Counted from the first letter of the stretch, positions 35,826-46,800 are shown. The stretch: DNA of 64,000 nt from Arthrobacter sp. zg-Y820 (GCF_030142155.1 NZ_CP126247.1:992001-1056000), one strand, 5' to 3'. Numbers and translations are program-made. The notes: generated by a model not told the origin, from the sequence alone.

Positions 35826-36683
35826 GTGAATAAAATACCTGTATCTGTGTTGGTGCAAACAAAAAACGAGGAAAGGGGAATTGCCGGCTGCCTGGCTGCT
35901 CTCGAGGAATTTGATGAGGTAATTGTTGTTGATTCCAACAGCACTGACCGCACCGCGGAACTGGCCAAGGAGGCCGGTGCCACGGTCATCAACTTCACCT
36001 GGGACGGCAAGTTTCCGCAGAAGAAGCAGTGGCAGCTCACCGAAGTGGACACCCGCAACGAGTGGCTGCTGATGCTGGACGCTGACGAGTTCCCCACACC
36101 GGAGCTGGCCCGCGAACTCCGGGCCATTGCCGAGGACCCCGCCGAAATCCGGGTGGCGTTTGACCTGCCGGTGGCCTACCACTTTGCCGGAGTGGGGCTG
36201 CAGCATGGTCACCGCGTGGTGAAGCGCTCGTTCCTGCGGCGCGGAATGAACTCCTTCCGCAACATCGACCTGCTCCATCTGCCGGGCATGGGTGAAGTGG
36301 AGGCGCACTACCAGCCGGAACCGCGCGGACCGGTGGGCAGGACCACCGCGAAGCTGGTCCACAACGACGTGGATCCGGTCCGGACCTGGTTCGACCGGCA
36401 CAACCGCTATTCCGACTGGGAAGCCTTCATCCGCACCCATCCCGACATCCGAGGCACCGTCCGCGAGTCCAAGAGCGGGCAGGGGCGCCGGTTCGATGCC
36501 CTTCCGCTGAAACCCCTGGTCTTTTTTCTCTACAGCTACGTACTGCGCAGAGGGTTCCTGGACCGCAGGGCCGGCTTTGACTACGCCCTGGCGCTGTCCA
36601 TGTACTACTGGCAGATCGGGCTGAAGAGCCGGGAAATGCAGCGCGCGCAGGCCGCCGCCGAGCAGGTGCCCGCCCATGGATAA
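35826..36683 (+). CDS. GT2 glycosyltransferase, WaaE/KdtX-like (285 aa)
   Basis: A GT-A enzyme with VSVLVQTKNEERGIAGCLAAL, VDSNSTDRTAELA and the metal-binding DADEF. The acceptor region NRYSDWEAF resembles beta-1,4-glucosyltransferase WaaE. GTG 35826 has a GGGGGG ribosome-binding site 7 nt upstream; TTG 35805 is weaker. It is first of five overlapping or abutting genes to 41416. The upstream 60 bp are unusually AT-rich, with TAGGAT at 35771-35776. Confidence 0.9.
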   Translation: MNKIPVSVLVQTKNEERGIAGCLAALEEFDEVIVVDSNSTDRTAELAKEAGATVINFTWDGKFPQKKQWQLTEVDTRNEWLLMLDADEFPTPELARELRAIAEDPAEIRVAFDLPVAYHFAGVGLQHGHRVVKRSFLRRGMNSFRNIDLLHLPGMGEVEAHYQPEPRGPVGRTTAKLVHNDVDPVRTWFDRHNRYSDWEAFIRTHPDIRGTVRESKSGQGRRFDALPLKPLVFFLYSYVLRRGFLDRRAGFDYALALSMYYWQIGLKSREMQRAQAAAEQVPAHG

Positions 36684-37893
36684 CACCGGCGCGAACCCCG
36701 CGGGCGCAGAGCGCCGCGGCCTTCGAATCCTGCAGGTCGGCGGGTTGGCCGGCCCCGGAGCCGCGGCCGGCGGTGTCTGGGCCGTTGCCCGGACCCAAAG
36801 CGCTGCCCTGACAGGCATCGGCGAACACACCGAACTCGTGGGCGGCTGGCTGGGCGCGGTCCCGGCTGCAGCGGAAACCGCCGGCGGACCGGGCCCGGTT
36901 CGGCTGTTCCGGGTCCGGCGGCCGTTCCCCGGGGCACGTCTGCGCGGGCTGGTGAGCCTGCGCCTGCCCCGCTATGTGGCGGCCGGCGCCGCGTCGGCGG
37001 ATGTGGTCCAGGTTCATCTGTGCCGCGACTTCATCACCACAGCGGCCACCCTGCTGCTCGGCCGGGGGAACACCCCGGTGATTGCACAGTCCCACGGCAT
37101 GCTGGCGCCGTCGCGCTCGTTGCCCGTCCGAATGTACGACGCCGTCATCACACGCCGGCTGGTGCGCATTCCGCGGCTCTGGCTGACGCTGACCGAGGAC
37201 GAGGAACGCGGCCTGCAGCATCTGGGCGTTGATCCGGCCCGGATGCGCCGCGTGGTTAATGCCACCGCCGAGTCCGGGAGCGCCTGGGCGGATCCGGAGC
37301 CGCAGGTGTTCCTGTTCGCTGCCCGGCTGGCCGCCCGCAAGCAGCCGGCAGTGTTCGTCCAGGCAGCGTTGGACGCGCTTGACCGTGGACTGGACGCCCG
37401 CTTCATTCTTGCCGGACCGGACCAGGGGGAGACCGCTCGCGTCCGCGCCCTGATCGCCGCGTCCGCGCACGCCGAACGTTTCGAGCTGCCGGGGGAGCTG
37501 TCTCCTGCGCAGGTGCAAAGCGCCATGGCAGAATGCACGGCATATGTGTTGCCAGCGCTAAAGGAGCCGTATCCAATGTCAGTGATCGAGGCAGCCGCCG
37601 CAGGAACACCGCTGATCGTGACGTCCGAATGCGGACTCGCGGCCGACCTCTATGAAGCGGATGCCGCCGTGCTGCCGGAGCCAACGGCCGAGGCTTTCTG
37701 TGAGGCCATGCTGAAACTGGGCGCCGATTCGGGCCGGCGGGCTGAACTGGGATCGAACGCACGCCTGCTGCACCGGCGGCTGTGGTCCGCCCAGCGTCTG
37801 GCCGAGGATCTCCGCGGGCTTTACCTGGAGGCCATGGGAGCGGCGGCAGCGGCCGCGCCCGCCGAAACCGTCCGGCAGGGAGCCCGGTCATGA
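36676..37893 (+). CDS. GT4-type glycosyltransferase (405 aa)
   Basis: GT-B fold with QVGGLAGPGAAAGGVWAVA (acceptor loop), VIAQSHGMLAPSR, LFAARLAARKQPAVFVQA and the nucleotide-sugar site KEPYPMSVIEAAAAGTPLIVT, which has the E-x7-E spacing. The ATG overlaps the GT2 end by 8 nt and the stop overlaps the next ATG (ATGA), so the genes are coupled. The donor cannot be predicted. Confidence 0.92.
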   Translation: MDNTGANPAGAERRGLRILQVGGLAGPGAAAGGVWAVARTQSAALTGIGEHTELVGGWLGAVPAAAETAGGPGPVRLFRVRRPFPGARLRGLVSLRLPRYVAAGAASADVVQVHLCRDFITTAATLLLGRGNTPVIAQSHGMLAPSRSLPVRMYDAVITRRLVRIPRLWLTLTEDEERGLQHLGVDPARMRRVVNATAESGSAWADPEPQVFLFAARLAARKQPAVFVQAALDALDRGLDARFILAGPDQGETARVRALIAASAHAERFELPGELSPAQVQSAMAECTAYVLPALKEPYPMSVIEAAAAGTPLIVTSECGLAADLYEADAAVLPEPTAEAFCEAMLKLGADSGRRAELGSNARLLHRRLWSAQRLAEDLRGLYLEAMGAAAAAAPAETVRQGARS

Positions 37894-39359
37894 GCACGAA
37901 ACAGGTGCCTCCGCTGACCCCGCCCCTGCCGGTCCCGTACAACGGCCGCGGAGCCGAACAGCGCACCGGAGTCCGCACCGCCGTCGCACTGGTGGCCTTT
38001 CTGCTGTTCGCTGTGGTCTTTCCGCTGGAGGTCCGCGGCGCCAGCGCCATCCTCTTCAGCAACAGCGACTTCCTGATCCGGTACGCCGTGGCGCTCTATG
38101 CCTCCGTGAAGCTTGCGCTGCTGCTGTGGCAAGGCGACATCCGGCCCGTCGCCGGGGTGTTTTGGATTTTCGTCTACACCGGCATGGGCCTGGCACCGCT
38201 GGCCCAGCTGGCCACCGGCCGTTCCACGGCCCTGGCCATTCAGGTCGGCGACCGCGAGCTGACCATGGCCAGCCTGCTCACGCTGCTGGGATGTGTCTGC
38301 TTTGACGTGGCCTATCATCTGAAGCTGCGCCGGCGGGGCGGTGCCTCACCGCAGCTGCGCTTCCGGACGCTGCGCAGCATGGACGTGCTGCGGATCTTCT
38401 CGGTGGCTGCCGTGGTGGCGGCCCTGGTGTACATCATCCAGGTGGGCGGTCTGTCGGTGTTTTTCCTCAGCCGTCAGGAAACCAGCCAGGCACTGGATGA
38501 GATCAGTCCCGACAGCGGGCAGGCCCTGCGCGCCATCATTTCCGCTGCCGGTTCGGTTGGCTGCCTGACGGCGCTGATCTTTTACCTGCACGTCTGGCGC
38601 ACCCGGGACGTTGCCCTGGCAGCGGTGGACGGCCTCCTGGTGGCTGCGCTGGCGGTGATGAACATTGTGGTCAACAACCCCGTCTCCAATTCCCGGTACT
38701 GGACGCTGGCAGTGGTCTTTGGCCTGCTGCTGCCCCTGATCCGCGGCCGGAAGGGAATGTTCAACGCGGCGGTGGCCGGCGGGGTGATCGCATCCATCGT
38801 CATTTTTCCGCTGTCCGACATTACCCGGCGGGCGGCCGGAACGGGTGCGCCGCTCAGCAGCGAGTCCGTGTGGATCACCATCGCCACCAAGGACTACGAC
38901 CAATTCACGATGTTCGCCAACACCCTGGCCTACACCGCGGACCACGGTTTGTCGTGGGGGATGCAGGCCCTGGGCCCGGTGCTCTTCTGGGTACCCCGCG
39001 TCATCTGGCCCGACAAACCGCTGGACACCGGCGTCGAGGTGGGCCAGTGGATGAACAGCATCAACGTCAACCTGTCGGCGCCCCTGTGGGCCGAAGCCTG
39101 GATCAACTTCGGGCTGCCGGGCCTGATCCTGGTGTTCGCCGCACTGGGCCTGCTGGCCCGGCGGCTGGACTCCGGATTCCGGGCCGAAATCCTGAGCAAG
39201 GGTTCGGTCGGATACCTGGGCATTTCCATCTTCGCCGGATACCTGTTCATTCTGCTGCGCGGGTCGCTGCTGCAGTCCATGGGCCGGTTGATGATCCTGG
39301 TACTTTCAGTCCTGATCCTGACCGCTGTGACAAACCGCCGAGAAAGGCTGCAGCCATGA
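37890..39359 (+). CDS. Wzy-like O-antigen/EPS polymerase (489 aa)
   Basis: A very hydrophobic protein with about ten predicted membrane segments and the long C-terminal periplasmic loop typical of oligosaccharide repeat-unit polymerases (FWVPRVIWPDKPLDTGVEVGQ). Sequence motifs in Wzy proteins are weak, so the call rests on topology and context. ATG 37890 overlaps the preceding stop; the end overlaps the following ATG. Confidence 0.85.
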   Translation: MSTKQVPPLTPPLPVPYNGRGAEQRTGVRTAVALVAFLLFAVVFPLEVRGASAILFSNSDFLIRYAVALYASVKLALLLWQGDIRPVAGVFWIFVYTGMGLAPLAQLATGRSTALAIQVGDRELTMASLLTLLGCVCFDVAYHLKLRRRGGASPQLRFRTLRSMDVLRIFSVAAVVAALVYIIQVGGLSVFFLSRQETSQALDEISPDSGQALRAIISAAGSVGCLTALIFYLHVWRTRDVALAAVDGLLVAALAVMNIVVNNPVSNSRYWTLAVVFGLLLPLIRGRKGMFNAAVAGGVIASIVIFPLSDITRRAAGTGAPLSSESVWITIATKDYDQFTMFANTLAYTADHGLSWGMQALGPVLFWVPRVIWPDKPLDTGVEVGQWMNSINVNLSAPLWAEAWINFGLPGLILVFAALGLLARRLDSGFRAEILSKGSVGYLGISIFAGYLFILLRGSLLQSMGRLMILVLSVLILTAVTNRRERLQP

Positions 39360-40180
39360 GTCAGACCCTGCCGCAAACACCCCGAGCCACCTTCCAAGAG
39401 TCCTTCAACCAGCTCAAGCAGGCGCAGAAAACCCGCAAGGGCGTGCCGCTGTATCTGCTGTACGTCAACCGGCCCGCCGGCCGTGCCGTGGCGGCAGCGC
39501 TGCGCCACAGCGGCCTGACGCCCAACCACGTCACCCTGGCCGGCGCGGTGCTGACCTACGGCTCGCTCGTGTGGCTTGCCTTCGGAGCTTCGGCGAACCT
39601 TTCATCGGCTTTGGTCGGTGTCCTCCTGGCCCTGGGCTACATCCTGGACTCGGCCGACGGACAGCTGGCCCGCCTGCAGGGCGCCAGTTCCGCCTTCGGG
39701 GAGTGGCTCGACCATGCCCTGGACAACGGCCGCATCACCGTGATGCACATTGCCGCCTTCTGCTTCCTCGCCCGCACCACCGACTACGACCACATCCTCC
39801 TGGCCGCAGCCTGCGGACTGTTCCTGCTGTCCAGCTCCTGCATCTTCTTTGGCGGCGCGCTGCTGGACCAGCTGCGGAAGAACGCCAAGGCGTTGGCCGC
39901 ACCGGAAGCGCCGGTGTCGGCGTCATCGGCGTCGGCGTCATCGGCGTCGGCGCCCGGCGCACAGCCGGGGGCAGCCGCCGAGCGGGCCAACAACCGGCGC
40001 CTGCTGCGGCGGTCGGTGCTGACCCTGCCGGTGGACTACGGCATGACCTGCCTGGCGTTTCTGCTGCTGCCCTGGCCGCAGGTGTTCCTGGTCGCCTACC
40101 TGGTGCTGGCGGCAGCACACGTGCTGATGTGTGCGGCCTTCCTGCCGAAGTGGCGCTCCGAGCTCCTGGCGCTGGGTTAG
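39356..40180 (+). CDS. CDP-alcohol phosphatidyltransferase family protein (274 aa)
   Basis: The membrane-bound CDP-alcohol transferase motif D-x2-DG-x2-AR-x8-G-x3-D-x3-D is complete (DSADGQLARLQG, then GEWLDHALD; about residues 95-120). A Ser/Ala-rich cytoplasmic loop interrupts the later membrane segments. The family usually makes phospholipids from CDP-diacylglycerol. Its place between wzy and wzx suggests a polymer-related role, perhaps with CDP-glycerol from the cytidylyltransferase at 47186. ATG 39356 is coupled to wzy by overlap. Confidence 0.88.
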   Translation: MSQTLPQTPRATFQESFNQLKQAQKTRKGVPLYLLYVNRPAGRAVAAALRHSGLTPNHVTLAGAVLTYGSLVWLAFGASANLSSALVGVLLALGYILDSADGQLARLQGASSAFGEWLDHALDNGRITVMHIAAFCFLARTTDYDHILLAAACGLFLLSSSCIFFGGALLDQLRKNAKALAAPEAPVSASSASASSASAPGAQPGAAAERANNRRLLRRSVLTLPVDYGMTCLAFLLLPWPQVFLVAYLVLAAAHVLMCAAFLPKWRSELLALG

Positions 40181-41416
40181 GTGGGCGGATTCCGCCGGCT
40201 GGTCACCTTCGCGGACCAAGGCGTTTCCAGCGTCTCGAACTTTGTGGCGGTGGCTGTAGCGGCCAACGTGGCCACCGCCGCGGATTTCGGCCAGTTCTCC
40301 CTGGCCTACGCCGGCCTGCTGCTGTTTCTGGGCGGGCAGCGGGCCCTGGTGGGCGAGACACTCCTGGTGCGCTATTCCCAAACCGGCACCCTGACCCGGC
40401 AGGTGGCATCAGCGAGCCTGGGCGCCACCGCGCTGGTGGCAGTGCCCACGATCCTGCTGCTGCTGGCCGGGGCGGTCCTCTCGGGTCCCGAAAATGCCCG
40501 CCTCTGGCTGGTCATGGCCGCGGTGTCGCCGTTTGTGCTGCTGCAGGACAGCCTCAGGTACCTGTTCATCTGCCAGGGACGTCCGGCACGGGCGCTTTTG
40601 ATTGACGGCATCTGGGCCGTGGGATCCATTACCGCCATGCTGCTGACCGCCCGGTCCGGCGGCGAGCTGTGGATGGTCCTGGTCTGGTGGGGGATCGGTG
40701 CCGCCGTGGCGCTGGCGGTGGGGTTGCTCCTGGCCCGGAGCGTTCCGGCCGTTCCCTCCGGGATCCGCTGGCTGGTCCTGAACCGGGACTTTGCCTTCCG
40801 CTATCTTGCCGAATTTGCCACCCTCAACGCTTCCACCTTCGCCGTCCTGTATTTTCTGGTGTTTCCGCTCGGCGCGGCGGGCGTGGGGGCGCTTCGCGCG
40901 GCGCAGCTGCTCTTCTCGCCGTTGAACACCGTGTTCGGCGCCATCAAGACGGCCGTGATCCCCGAGCTTGTCCGGACCCGGGGAACCGCAGCGTTCCGCA
41001 GCAGGCTGGTCGAGACGTTTGGCATTGTGCTGGTCCTGTCCCTGGGGTGGGGCGCAGCCGTGCTGCTGCTGCCGGCGTCCGCCGGCGAGTTTGTCCTGGG
41101 CGAGACCTGGCACAACGCCTCGGAGCTGCGCTGGCCGTACGCGGTGCAGTACCTGGCGATGGTGCCCTACACGGTTCTTTTGGCCTACTTCCGGGCCGCT
41201 CAGGCCAACCGGCTGTCGACCCTGATGCGCGGCGTCCTCGCGGCGCTGACGCTCGCGCTGCCGCTGGCCCTGGCGCTGGGCGGATCGGCGGCGGCGTCGG
41301 CCTGGGGATTCACCGGCGCCGTGGCCGTGGCAGCGGTCTGCGGCCTGCTGGCCGTCCGTGCCGGCCGCAGCCGTTCCGCAAGGGCTGCGGCAACCGCACT
41401 CGAACCGGTGGAGTAG
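40181..41416 (+). CDS. Wzx-like polysaccharide flippase (411 aa)
   Basis: About ten to twelve hydrophobic segments in the MOP/MATE arrangement, with a typical N-terminus (DQGVSSVSNFVAVAVAANV, then FGQFSLAYAG). It would flip the lipid-linked repeat unit outward for Wzy. GTG 40181 directly follows the previous stop codon. It is the last gene before a bidirectional terminator. Confidence 0.88.
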   Translation: MGGFRRLVTFADQGVSSVSNFVAVAVAANVATAADFGQFSLAYAGLLLFLGGQRALVGETLLVRYSQTGTLTRQVASASLGATALVAVPTILLLLAGAVLSGPENARLWLVMAAVSPFVLLQDSLRYLFICQGRPARALLIDGIWAVGSITAMLLTARSGGELWMVLVWWGIGAAVALAVGLLLARSVPAVPSGIRWLVLNRDFAFRYLAEFATLNASTFAVLYFLVFPLGAAGVGALRAAQLLFSPLNTVFGAIKTAVIPELVRTRGTAAFRSRLVETFGIVLVLSLGWGAAVLLLPASAGEFVLGETWHNASELRWPYAVQYLAMVPYTVLLAYFRAAQANRLSTLMRGVLAALTLALPLALALGGSAAASAWGFTGAVAVAAVCGLLAVRAGRSRSARAAATALEPVE

Positions 41417-41428
41417 CCCCGGGCAAAC

Positions 41429-41485
41429 AAAAAGCCTTCCGGATGGTGTGCCTTGGCAAGCTGCACACCATCCGGAAGGCTTTTG
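41429..41485. terminator. Bidirectional terminator between the wzx and BY-kinase operons
   Basis: Perfect 22-bp arms (41430-41451 and 41463-41484) around CCTTCCGGATGGTGTG, with an A-run on one side and a T-run on the other. It serves both converging operons. Confidence 0.94.
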
Positions 41486-41521
41486 CGTCTTCGGTGAAAC
41501 CCCCGCCGCTGCGGGGAGACG

Positions 41522-42979
41522 TTATCTCTTGCTCAGTGCCCGGGTGTCCTCGCTGTCCCGGACAATGGCGGCTTCGGCTTCGGCCACCGGAGAGGCGGCG
41601 CCGCCGTCGTTGTCCCGCACCACCGGCAGCGGCGTGACGCCGTAGTCGGAGAGGTAGGCGGTGTTGGCGTCGGGGCCGGTGCGCGGAATGCGGTTGAGGA
41701 CCACGCCCACAACGTTGGCGTTCACCAGGCTCAGCTGCTCAACCGCCTTGGAGAGGTTGTGCTGGCTGACCCGGGTGGCTCCGACCACCAGCAGGATGCC
41801 GTCGGTGTGGCGCGTCAGGATCGGTGCATCGGCCACCGGCAGCACCGGAGGAGCGTCCAGAATAACCATGTCGTACTCGGCTTCCAGTTCCTCGATCAGG
41901 TTCTGCATGGTCTCGGATCCGAGCAGCTCGGTGGGATTGGGCGGCAGCGGTCCGGAGGTCAGCACCGACAGGCCGCCGGAGCCCCAGTGCTGGGTGGCTT
42001 CGGCCAGGGTGGTGCGGCCAATCAGCACGGTGGTCAGGCCGACGCCGCCTTCCAGTCCGGTGGCGTTGGCCACCGACGGAAGCCGGAGATCGGCGTCAAC
42101 CAAGATGACCCGCTGTCCGCTTTGGGCGATGCTCAGCGCCAGGTTCAGCGCCACGGTGCTCTTGCCCTCACCGGCCTGCGATGACGTCACCACCAGGGAC
42201 TTCATCTGCTGGCTGACGGCGACAAACTCCAGATTGGTCCGCAGCTGGCGGAAGGCATCGGTTCCGGAGCCGCCGAGAATCGTCGGCCGGCTGGTTTGCC
42301 GCGGCGCCGTGGATTCGGTAATCCCGCCGAGCAGGGGCAGCGGGGTGGACTTGCGCAGATCAGCCTCGGTGCGCACGTGCCGGTCCAGGACATGGCGGAG
42401 AATCGCCACCACCAGCCCGAGGGCGAGACCATACAACAGTCCCAGTGCCAGGTTCAGCGGTATCTTCGGGCTGGAAGCAGCCGACGGCGGTTCGGCGGTG
42501 TCCACCGACGTGAGCCGCATCGGAGACGGCAGTCCGTTGGTGGGCCGCTCCAGATCAGCCACGGAGGAAATCAGGCTGGCCACCACGCCGTTGGCGATGT
42601 CAGCGGCGCGCTGGGCGGAGGAGTCAGCCACCTCAATGTCGATGAGGACGGTGTTGCGGGAAGTGGTCGGTTTGATCTTGGTGGCCAGCTCCTGCGGCGA
42701 CATATCCAGCTCGAGGCTGTCGATGACGGGATTCAGGACCTGCGGCTTGGTCACCAGTTCCACGTAGGACTGCACCCGGTTCAGCGAAAAAGCGCTGCCC
42801 TGCTGGAGTTCGACGGTGGTTTCGCCGTTCTGCGTGGAGACGAACAGGCTGCTGGTTGCGGTATAGGTTTTGGGCATAAGAACAGAAATGACGCCCGCGG
42901 TAATAAGGCCGATGAGTGCAAATGAGACTATGAGCATCCAATTGCGGCGAAGGATCAGTATTTGTTCGCGCATATCCAT
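41522..42979 (-). CDS. Wzz/CapB-type chain-length regulator and BY-kinase 1 (485 aa)
   Basis: An N-terminal Wzz domain with two membrane segments (about residues 15-35 and 175-195) is fused to a bacterial tyrosine kinase: Walker A SSQAGEGKST, Walker A' VILVDADLRLPS, Walker B VILDAPP. Such proteins set chain length with the Wzx/Wzy machine. The C-terminal tail has only two tyrosines (AYLSDYG) instead of a cluster. It is third in the minus-strand operon LamG protein, lipoprotein, BY-kinase. ATG 42979 has GGGG upstream; ATG 42973 is possible. Confidence 0.93.
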   Translation of the reverse strand: MDMREQILILRRNWMLIVSFALIGLITAGVISVLMPKTYTATSSLFVSTQNGETTVELQQGSAFSLNRVQSYVELVTKPQVLNPVIDSLELDMSPQELATKIKPTTSRNTVLIDIEVADSSAQRAADIANGVVASLISSVADLERPTNGLPSPMRLTSVDTAEPPSAASSPKIPLNLALGLLYGLALGLVVAILRHVLDRHVRTEADLRKSTPLPLLGGITESTAPRQTSRPTILGGSGTDAFRQLRTNLEFVAVSQQMKSLVVTSSQAGEGKSTVALNLALSIAQSGQRVILVDADLRLPSVANATGLEGGVGLTTVLIGRTTLAEATQHWGSGGLSVLTSGPLPPNPTELLGSETMQNLIEELEAEYDMVILDAPPVLPVADAPILTRHTDGILLVVGATRVSQHNLSKAVEQLSLVNANVVGVVLNRIPRTGPDANTAYLSDYGVTPLPVVRDNDGGAASPVAEAEAAIVRDSEDTRALSKR

Positions 42980-43041
42980 TGGTTACCCCTTCCCTTGGAT
43001 AGGCAGATGAATTGAGCAGAAAAAGAAGCTGGACCCGGAAA

Positions 43042-43791
43042 TCATGAACGGAACCATGAATAGCACTGTTCCGATTCCACGCGTGCAGCGTCAGCGCCGA
43101 TGGTCACCGGCGCGGACCCGTCATGAGACCCGAGCAGTTCCCCGGAGCCGGCATAAACAAGAAGGGAGCAGCCCTCGGGCAGCCCGTAGGCATGGTAGGT
43201 TCCCGGTTCAATCGAGGGCTCCTCGGCATGCGGAGCGGCCCCGCCGACCGAGAAGATGCCGTCCGGGAAACCCCGTCCGGCCGCCTCCAGCTCGGGCAGG
43301 AGCTCGGGGCAGAGGGCGGCGATCGCATCGGCGGTGTCCTGGGCCGGGCTCATGATCAGCTCGCTGAGCACCGACTCGGCGTCCACGGCCTTGGCGCTGA
43401 GCAGCTGGTCGCAGCGTTCCTGGCCCACCTGCAGCACGGCGTTGGGATCAGTGCCTTCCGGAACCTTGTCCTGCAGGTATTGCTCCTGCGTGGGCTCGAA
43501 GGTGGGTTCCGGCGCCGGCTGGGGGGACTGCACCACCGATTCCGGTGCCGCCGTCGCGCCTTCCCCCGTGTCTTCCCCCGCCGGGCTTTCAGATGCGCCG
43601 GCAGCCGGGGCGGAGGTCCCTGCGGTTCCCGGAGCGGCGGACGGCGTCGGCGTGCGGGAGGCGGAAGAGGAGGACGATGCTGACGGCGGAGCCGCTTCGG
43701 GAGAAGGGTCTGAGGAACTGCATCCTGTTGCCGCACCCAGCAGCGGCAACAGCAGCAGTCCCAGGGCCGATCGTTTGAGACCAGTATTCAT
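43042..43791 (-). CDS. Secreted lipoprotein of unknown function (249 aa)
   Basis: A lipoprotein signal ends in lipobox GATGC (Cys about residue 24). A Ser/Pro/Ala/Thr-rich linker of about 85 residues leads to a compact C-terminal domain with several Cys (CDQLL, CPELL, CSLLV, CYSWF). I do not recognise the domain. It sits between LamG protein 1 and BY-kinase 1 with about 60-bp gaps, so it is probably an extracytoplasmic part of the polymer export or attachment process. Confidence 0.8.
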   Translation of the reverse strand: MNTGLKRSALGLLLLPLLGAATGCSSSDPSPEAAPPSASSSSSASRTPTPSAAPGTAGTSAPAAGASESPAGEDTGEGATAAPESVVQSPQPAPEPTFEPTQEQYLQDKVPEGTDPNAVLQVGQERCDQLLSAKAVDAESVLSELIMSPAQDTADAIAALCPELLPELEAAGRGFPDGIFSVGGAAPHAEEPSIEPGTYHAYGLPEGCSLLVYAGSGELLGSHDGSAPVTIGADAARVESEQCYSWFRS

Positions 43792-43854
43792 GGAGTGCGC
43801 TTTCTTTCGGTTGTGAACGTGCAGAACGTTGCCGCCCCTCCTCAGGGGCGGAGG

Positions 43855-46800
43855 CTAGGGGCCGAAGACCAGGGTCAGGACCGGACGGCGGGTGGAGGAC
43901 GCTTCCTTGGTGTGGAACCAGGCGTTGTCGGTTCCGGCGCTGGTAATGCCCAGATCAATGGATCCGGACAACATGGCCGACACGGCGGCCGGGTCCAGGT
44001 CCACCGTGTAGGCGGTGTTGGTGGCCGTCGGCGAAATGCTGCCCAGCACCGAGGTGCCCAGCGCCGGCCGGGTGTTGTAGGTGGTGGCCGCTTCCGTCCA
44101 GCTGCCCGTGACCGGCTGCACCGAATGCGGGTCAGTGGAGTTGCTGAAGGATTCGGACGTGGTGTAGACCCGCAGCGTGGCCGACGTCAGCCGCATCCCC
44201 GCCGGCACTGTGGTGCCGGGGGCGAACCGCAGGTACGAGGTGTAGGCCAGCGAGCCGCGCGAGGCCATGGACACCGCTGAGCCGTGAACTCCGTTGGGAG
44301 CGCCCTGGTTGACGTAGGTGTCGGCGGTGGGGGACAGGGACAGCGTGACCGGCTCAACCGGCGGTGCGCCGGCCACCGTGGCGTTCACCTGGGCGGAAGC
44401 CGCCCCGGCGTTGCCGGCGGCATCGACGGCCGCCACCCGGTAGTAGTAGGTGCCCGGGGCCAGATCCGCGTCGCTGACGGAGAGGACGGAACCGCCCGTG
44501 GTGGTCAGCAGATTGGCGGCCGACGGCGTGAAGCCCTCCTCCACCGACCGGTACACCCGGTATCCGGTGACGCCCACATTGTCGGTGGCAGCCTGCCAGC
44601 TCAGCGTCGCGGTGCTGTTGCTGACGGCGGCCGCGGCGCCGGTCACCGCAGCCGGCGCGGCGGTGTCGGGCGCCGGCTCCGGCTGGCCGGGAGTTCCCCC
44701 GCCGGCAGTGAAGTGCCGGGCCACCTGCGAGGCACTGAGGGCCGAGGGGTAGGCGGAGAACTCATCGATGGACCCGGCCAGATAGTTGCTGGTGGGCCGT
44801 CCCGGCCAGTTGTTCAGGCTGTCTCCGCCCACCCGCCAGGAGCCGGTGTAGGTCTGCGCCGCCGGTGTCTGGCTGCTGCCCACGGCGTTGCCGTCAACGT
44901 AGAGCGTGAAGCCGGAGGCCGTCTGGGTGGCAACGGCGTGGTGCCAGGCGTTGTCGTTGTAGGCCTGCGCAGTGGTGACGGCAACGGGTGTGTTGGCGGC
45001 ATCCAGCACACCGAAGGCAAGGGTGCCGCCGGTGGTCATGTACAGGTGTCGGTCAACGGTGCCGCTGGAGTTGCGCGTGCCGTGGCGGTCGGGCTGGCCG
45101 GAAGCGAAGCCGAAGATCTTTCCGCCCTGCACGGAGTCCGTCTTGAACCAGGCCTCGGCGCTGTAGGTGGTCGGAGCGGAATACCGCTGCTGGCCGGAAA
45201 CCTGGTCATCGACGCCGTCAAAGACGGCTGCGGTGCTGCCGGGAACGGCCCCTGCGGTGCCGGCCAGCAGCGGGCCGCCGAAGGTGACGCCCCGGTTGTT
45301 GCCCGGTGAACTGTCGGCCGGAGCCTTGGCGGTGCTGTCGTCCAGGCGCCAGTAAGTGGATGCGCCGTCGCCGAGCACGGCGGCCGGGTAGGGCTGTGTG
45401 GCTGCGGCAGTGGTGACCGAGACCTGGCCGGAAAGCGCGCTGGTGCTGGTACCGTCGCTGGCCCGGACCCGGTAGGTGTAGGCCGTTCCGGGGGTGGCGG
45501 TGGTGTCGGTGAAGGACAGCTGCGGGGTGCTGAACCAGGTGGAGTTTCCGGTCACGGTGCCCAGGGCAGTGCTGCTGCCGTTGCGGTAAACACTGTAGGT
45601 GAGCGCTGAGTCGTCGTTGTCCACGCTCTGGGTCCAGCGGACCTGGTTCTGGCCGGCTGCAAAGCTCACGGCGCTGACGTTGGCCGGGGTGCCGGGCGCG
45701 GCCGACGCCGGTCCGGGACCGAAGCGGGTCAGGCCCTGCTGGGCGGTGCCGTTGGTGGTGGTGAATTCACCGGCCACCCACAGGACGTCATCGCGGCCGG
45801 TACTGGTGATTTCCAGAGCCCGCGGGCCCAGGCCTTCGCCGGTGCCGTCATTGGTGTCGGGACTCCAGCCGAGGAACGGGTACGGATTGTCGATGTCCTG
45901 CGCGGAGAGGTGCTTGCGGGTGCCGTCGGCAAAGCCGCCCATGGCGGAGCAGTCGTGTACGTGGTGCCCGGAGTAGAGCACATCCTTGTACGGCAGCACC
46001 GCCTGCGTGGCGCCCTGGCAGGTGTCCTTCCAGATCTGCTCGTAGTTGTTGTCCAGGGACAGCCTGGCCCGTCCGTCGAAGGAGCGGCCGCCCATGCCTT
46101 CACCGGCGATGTAGAAACTGGTGCCGTCGCTGGTGACGTCCTTGACCACGGCGGAGGCGGGCACATATTCGGCTGCCGGATAGGTGCGCACATTCGCACC
46201 GGCGCCGTTGTCCACCACGGCCATGGCCCGTGACGGAGTGCCGTTGACGTTGCTGAAATCACCGGAGATCAGGACCACGTTGCGGCCGGCCGGCACGTCC
46301 AGGGCGCGGCCGACGCCGTCGGCCACCGGGGCCCAGGGAAGCAGGCTGCCCGTGGGGCCCACTGCAGCGAACCGGCTGCGGGAGGTGCCGTTGACGGTGG
46401 TGAAGTCACCGCCGAAGTAGACGGCGTTGGCGGTGGCGGCGATGGTCCGCACCGTGCTGTTCACCGTGCCGGGCCGGAAGGTGGTGTCCACGGTGCAGCC
46501 GGGCAGGTTGATGGCTGCCAGCCGGTTCGCGGTGACGCCGTTGACCGTGGTGAAATTGCCGCCGACGTACAGCTTGCGGCCGTCGGGAGACACGTCCATG
46601 GCCCGGACAGTGGCACCGGTTCCACCGCTGAAGGACAGGGCGCAGGAGGTGGGCGTGCCGGTGGAGGCGTCAAAGGCGGCGAAATTGACGGCCGCCCGGG
46701 ACTGGCTGTTGCCGGCCGCGGTGCCCGGGGGGCGCACCTGGGTGAAGGTGCCGCCCACGTACATCACGCCGTCGGCCTCGGCCATGGCCCAGGCAATGCC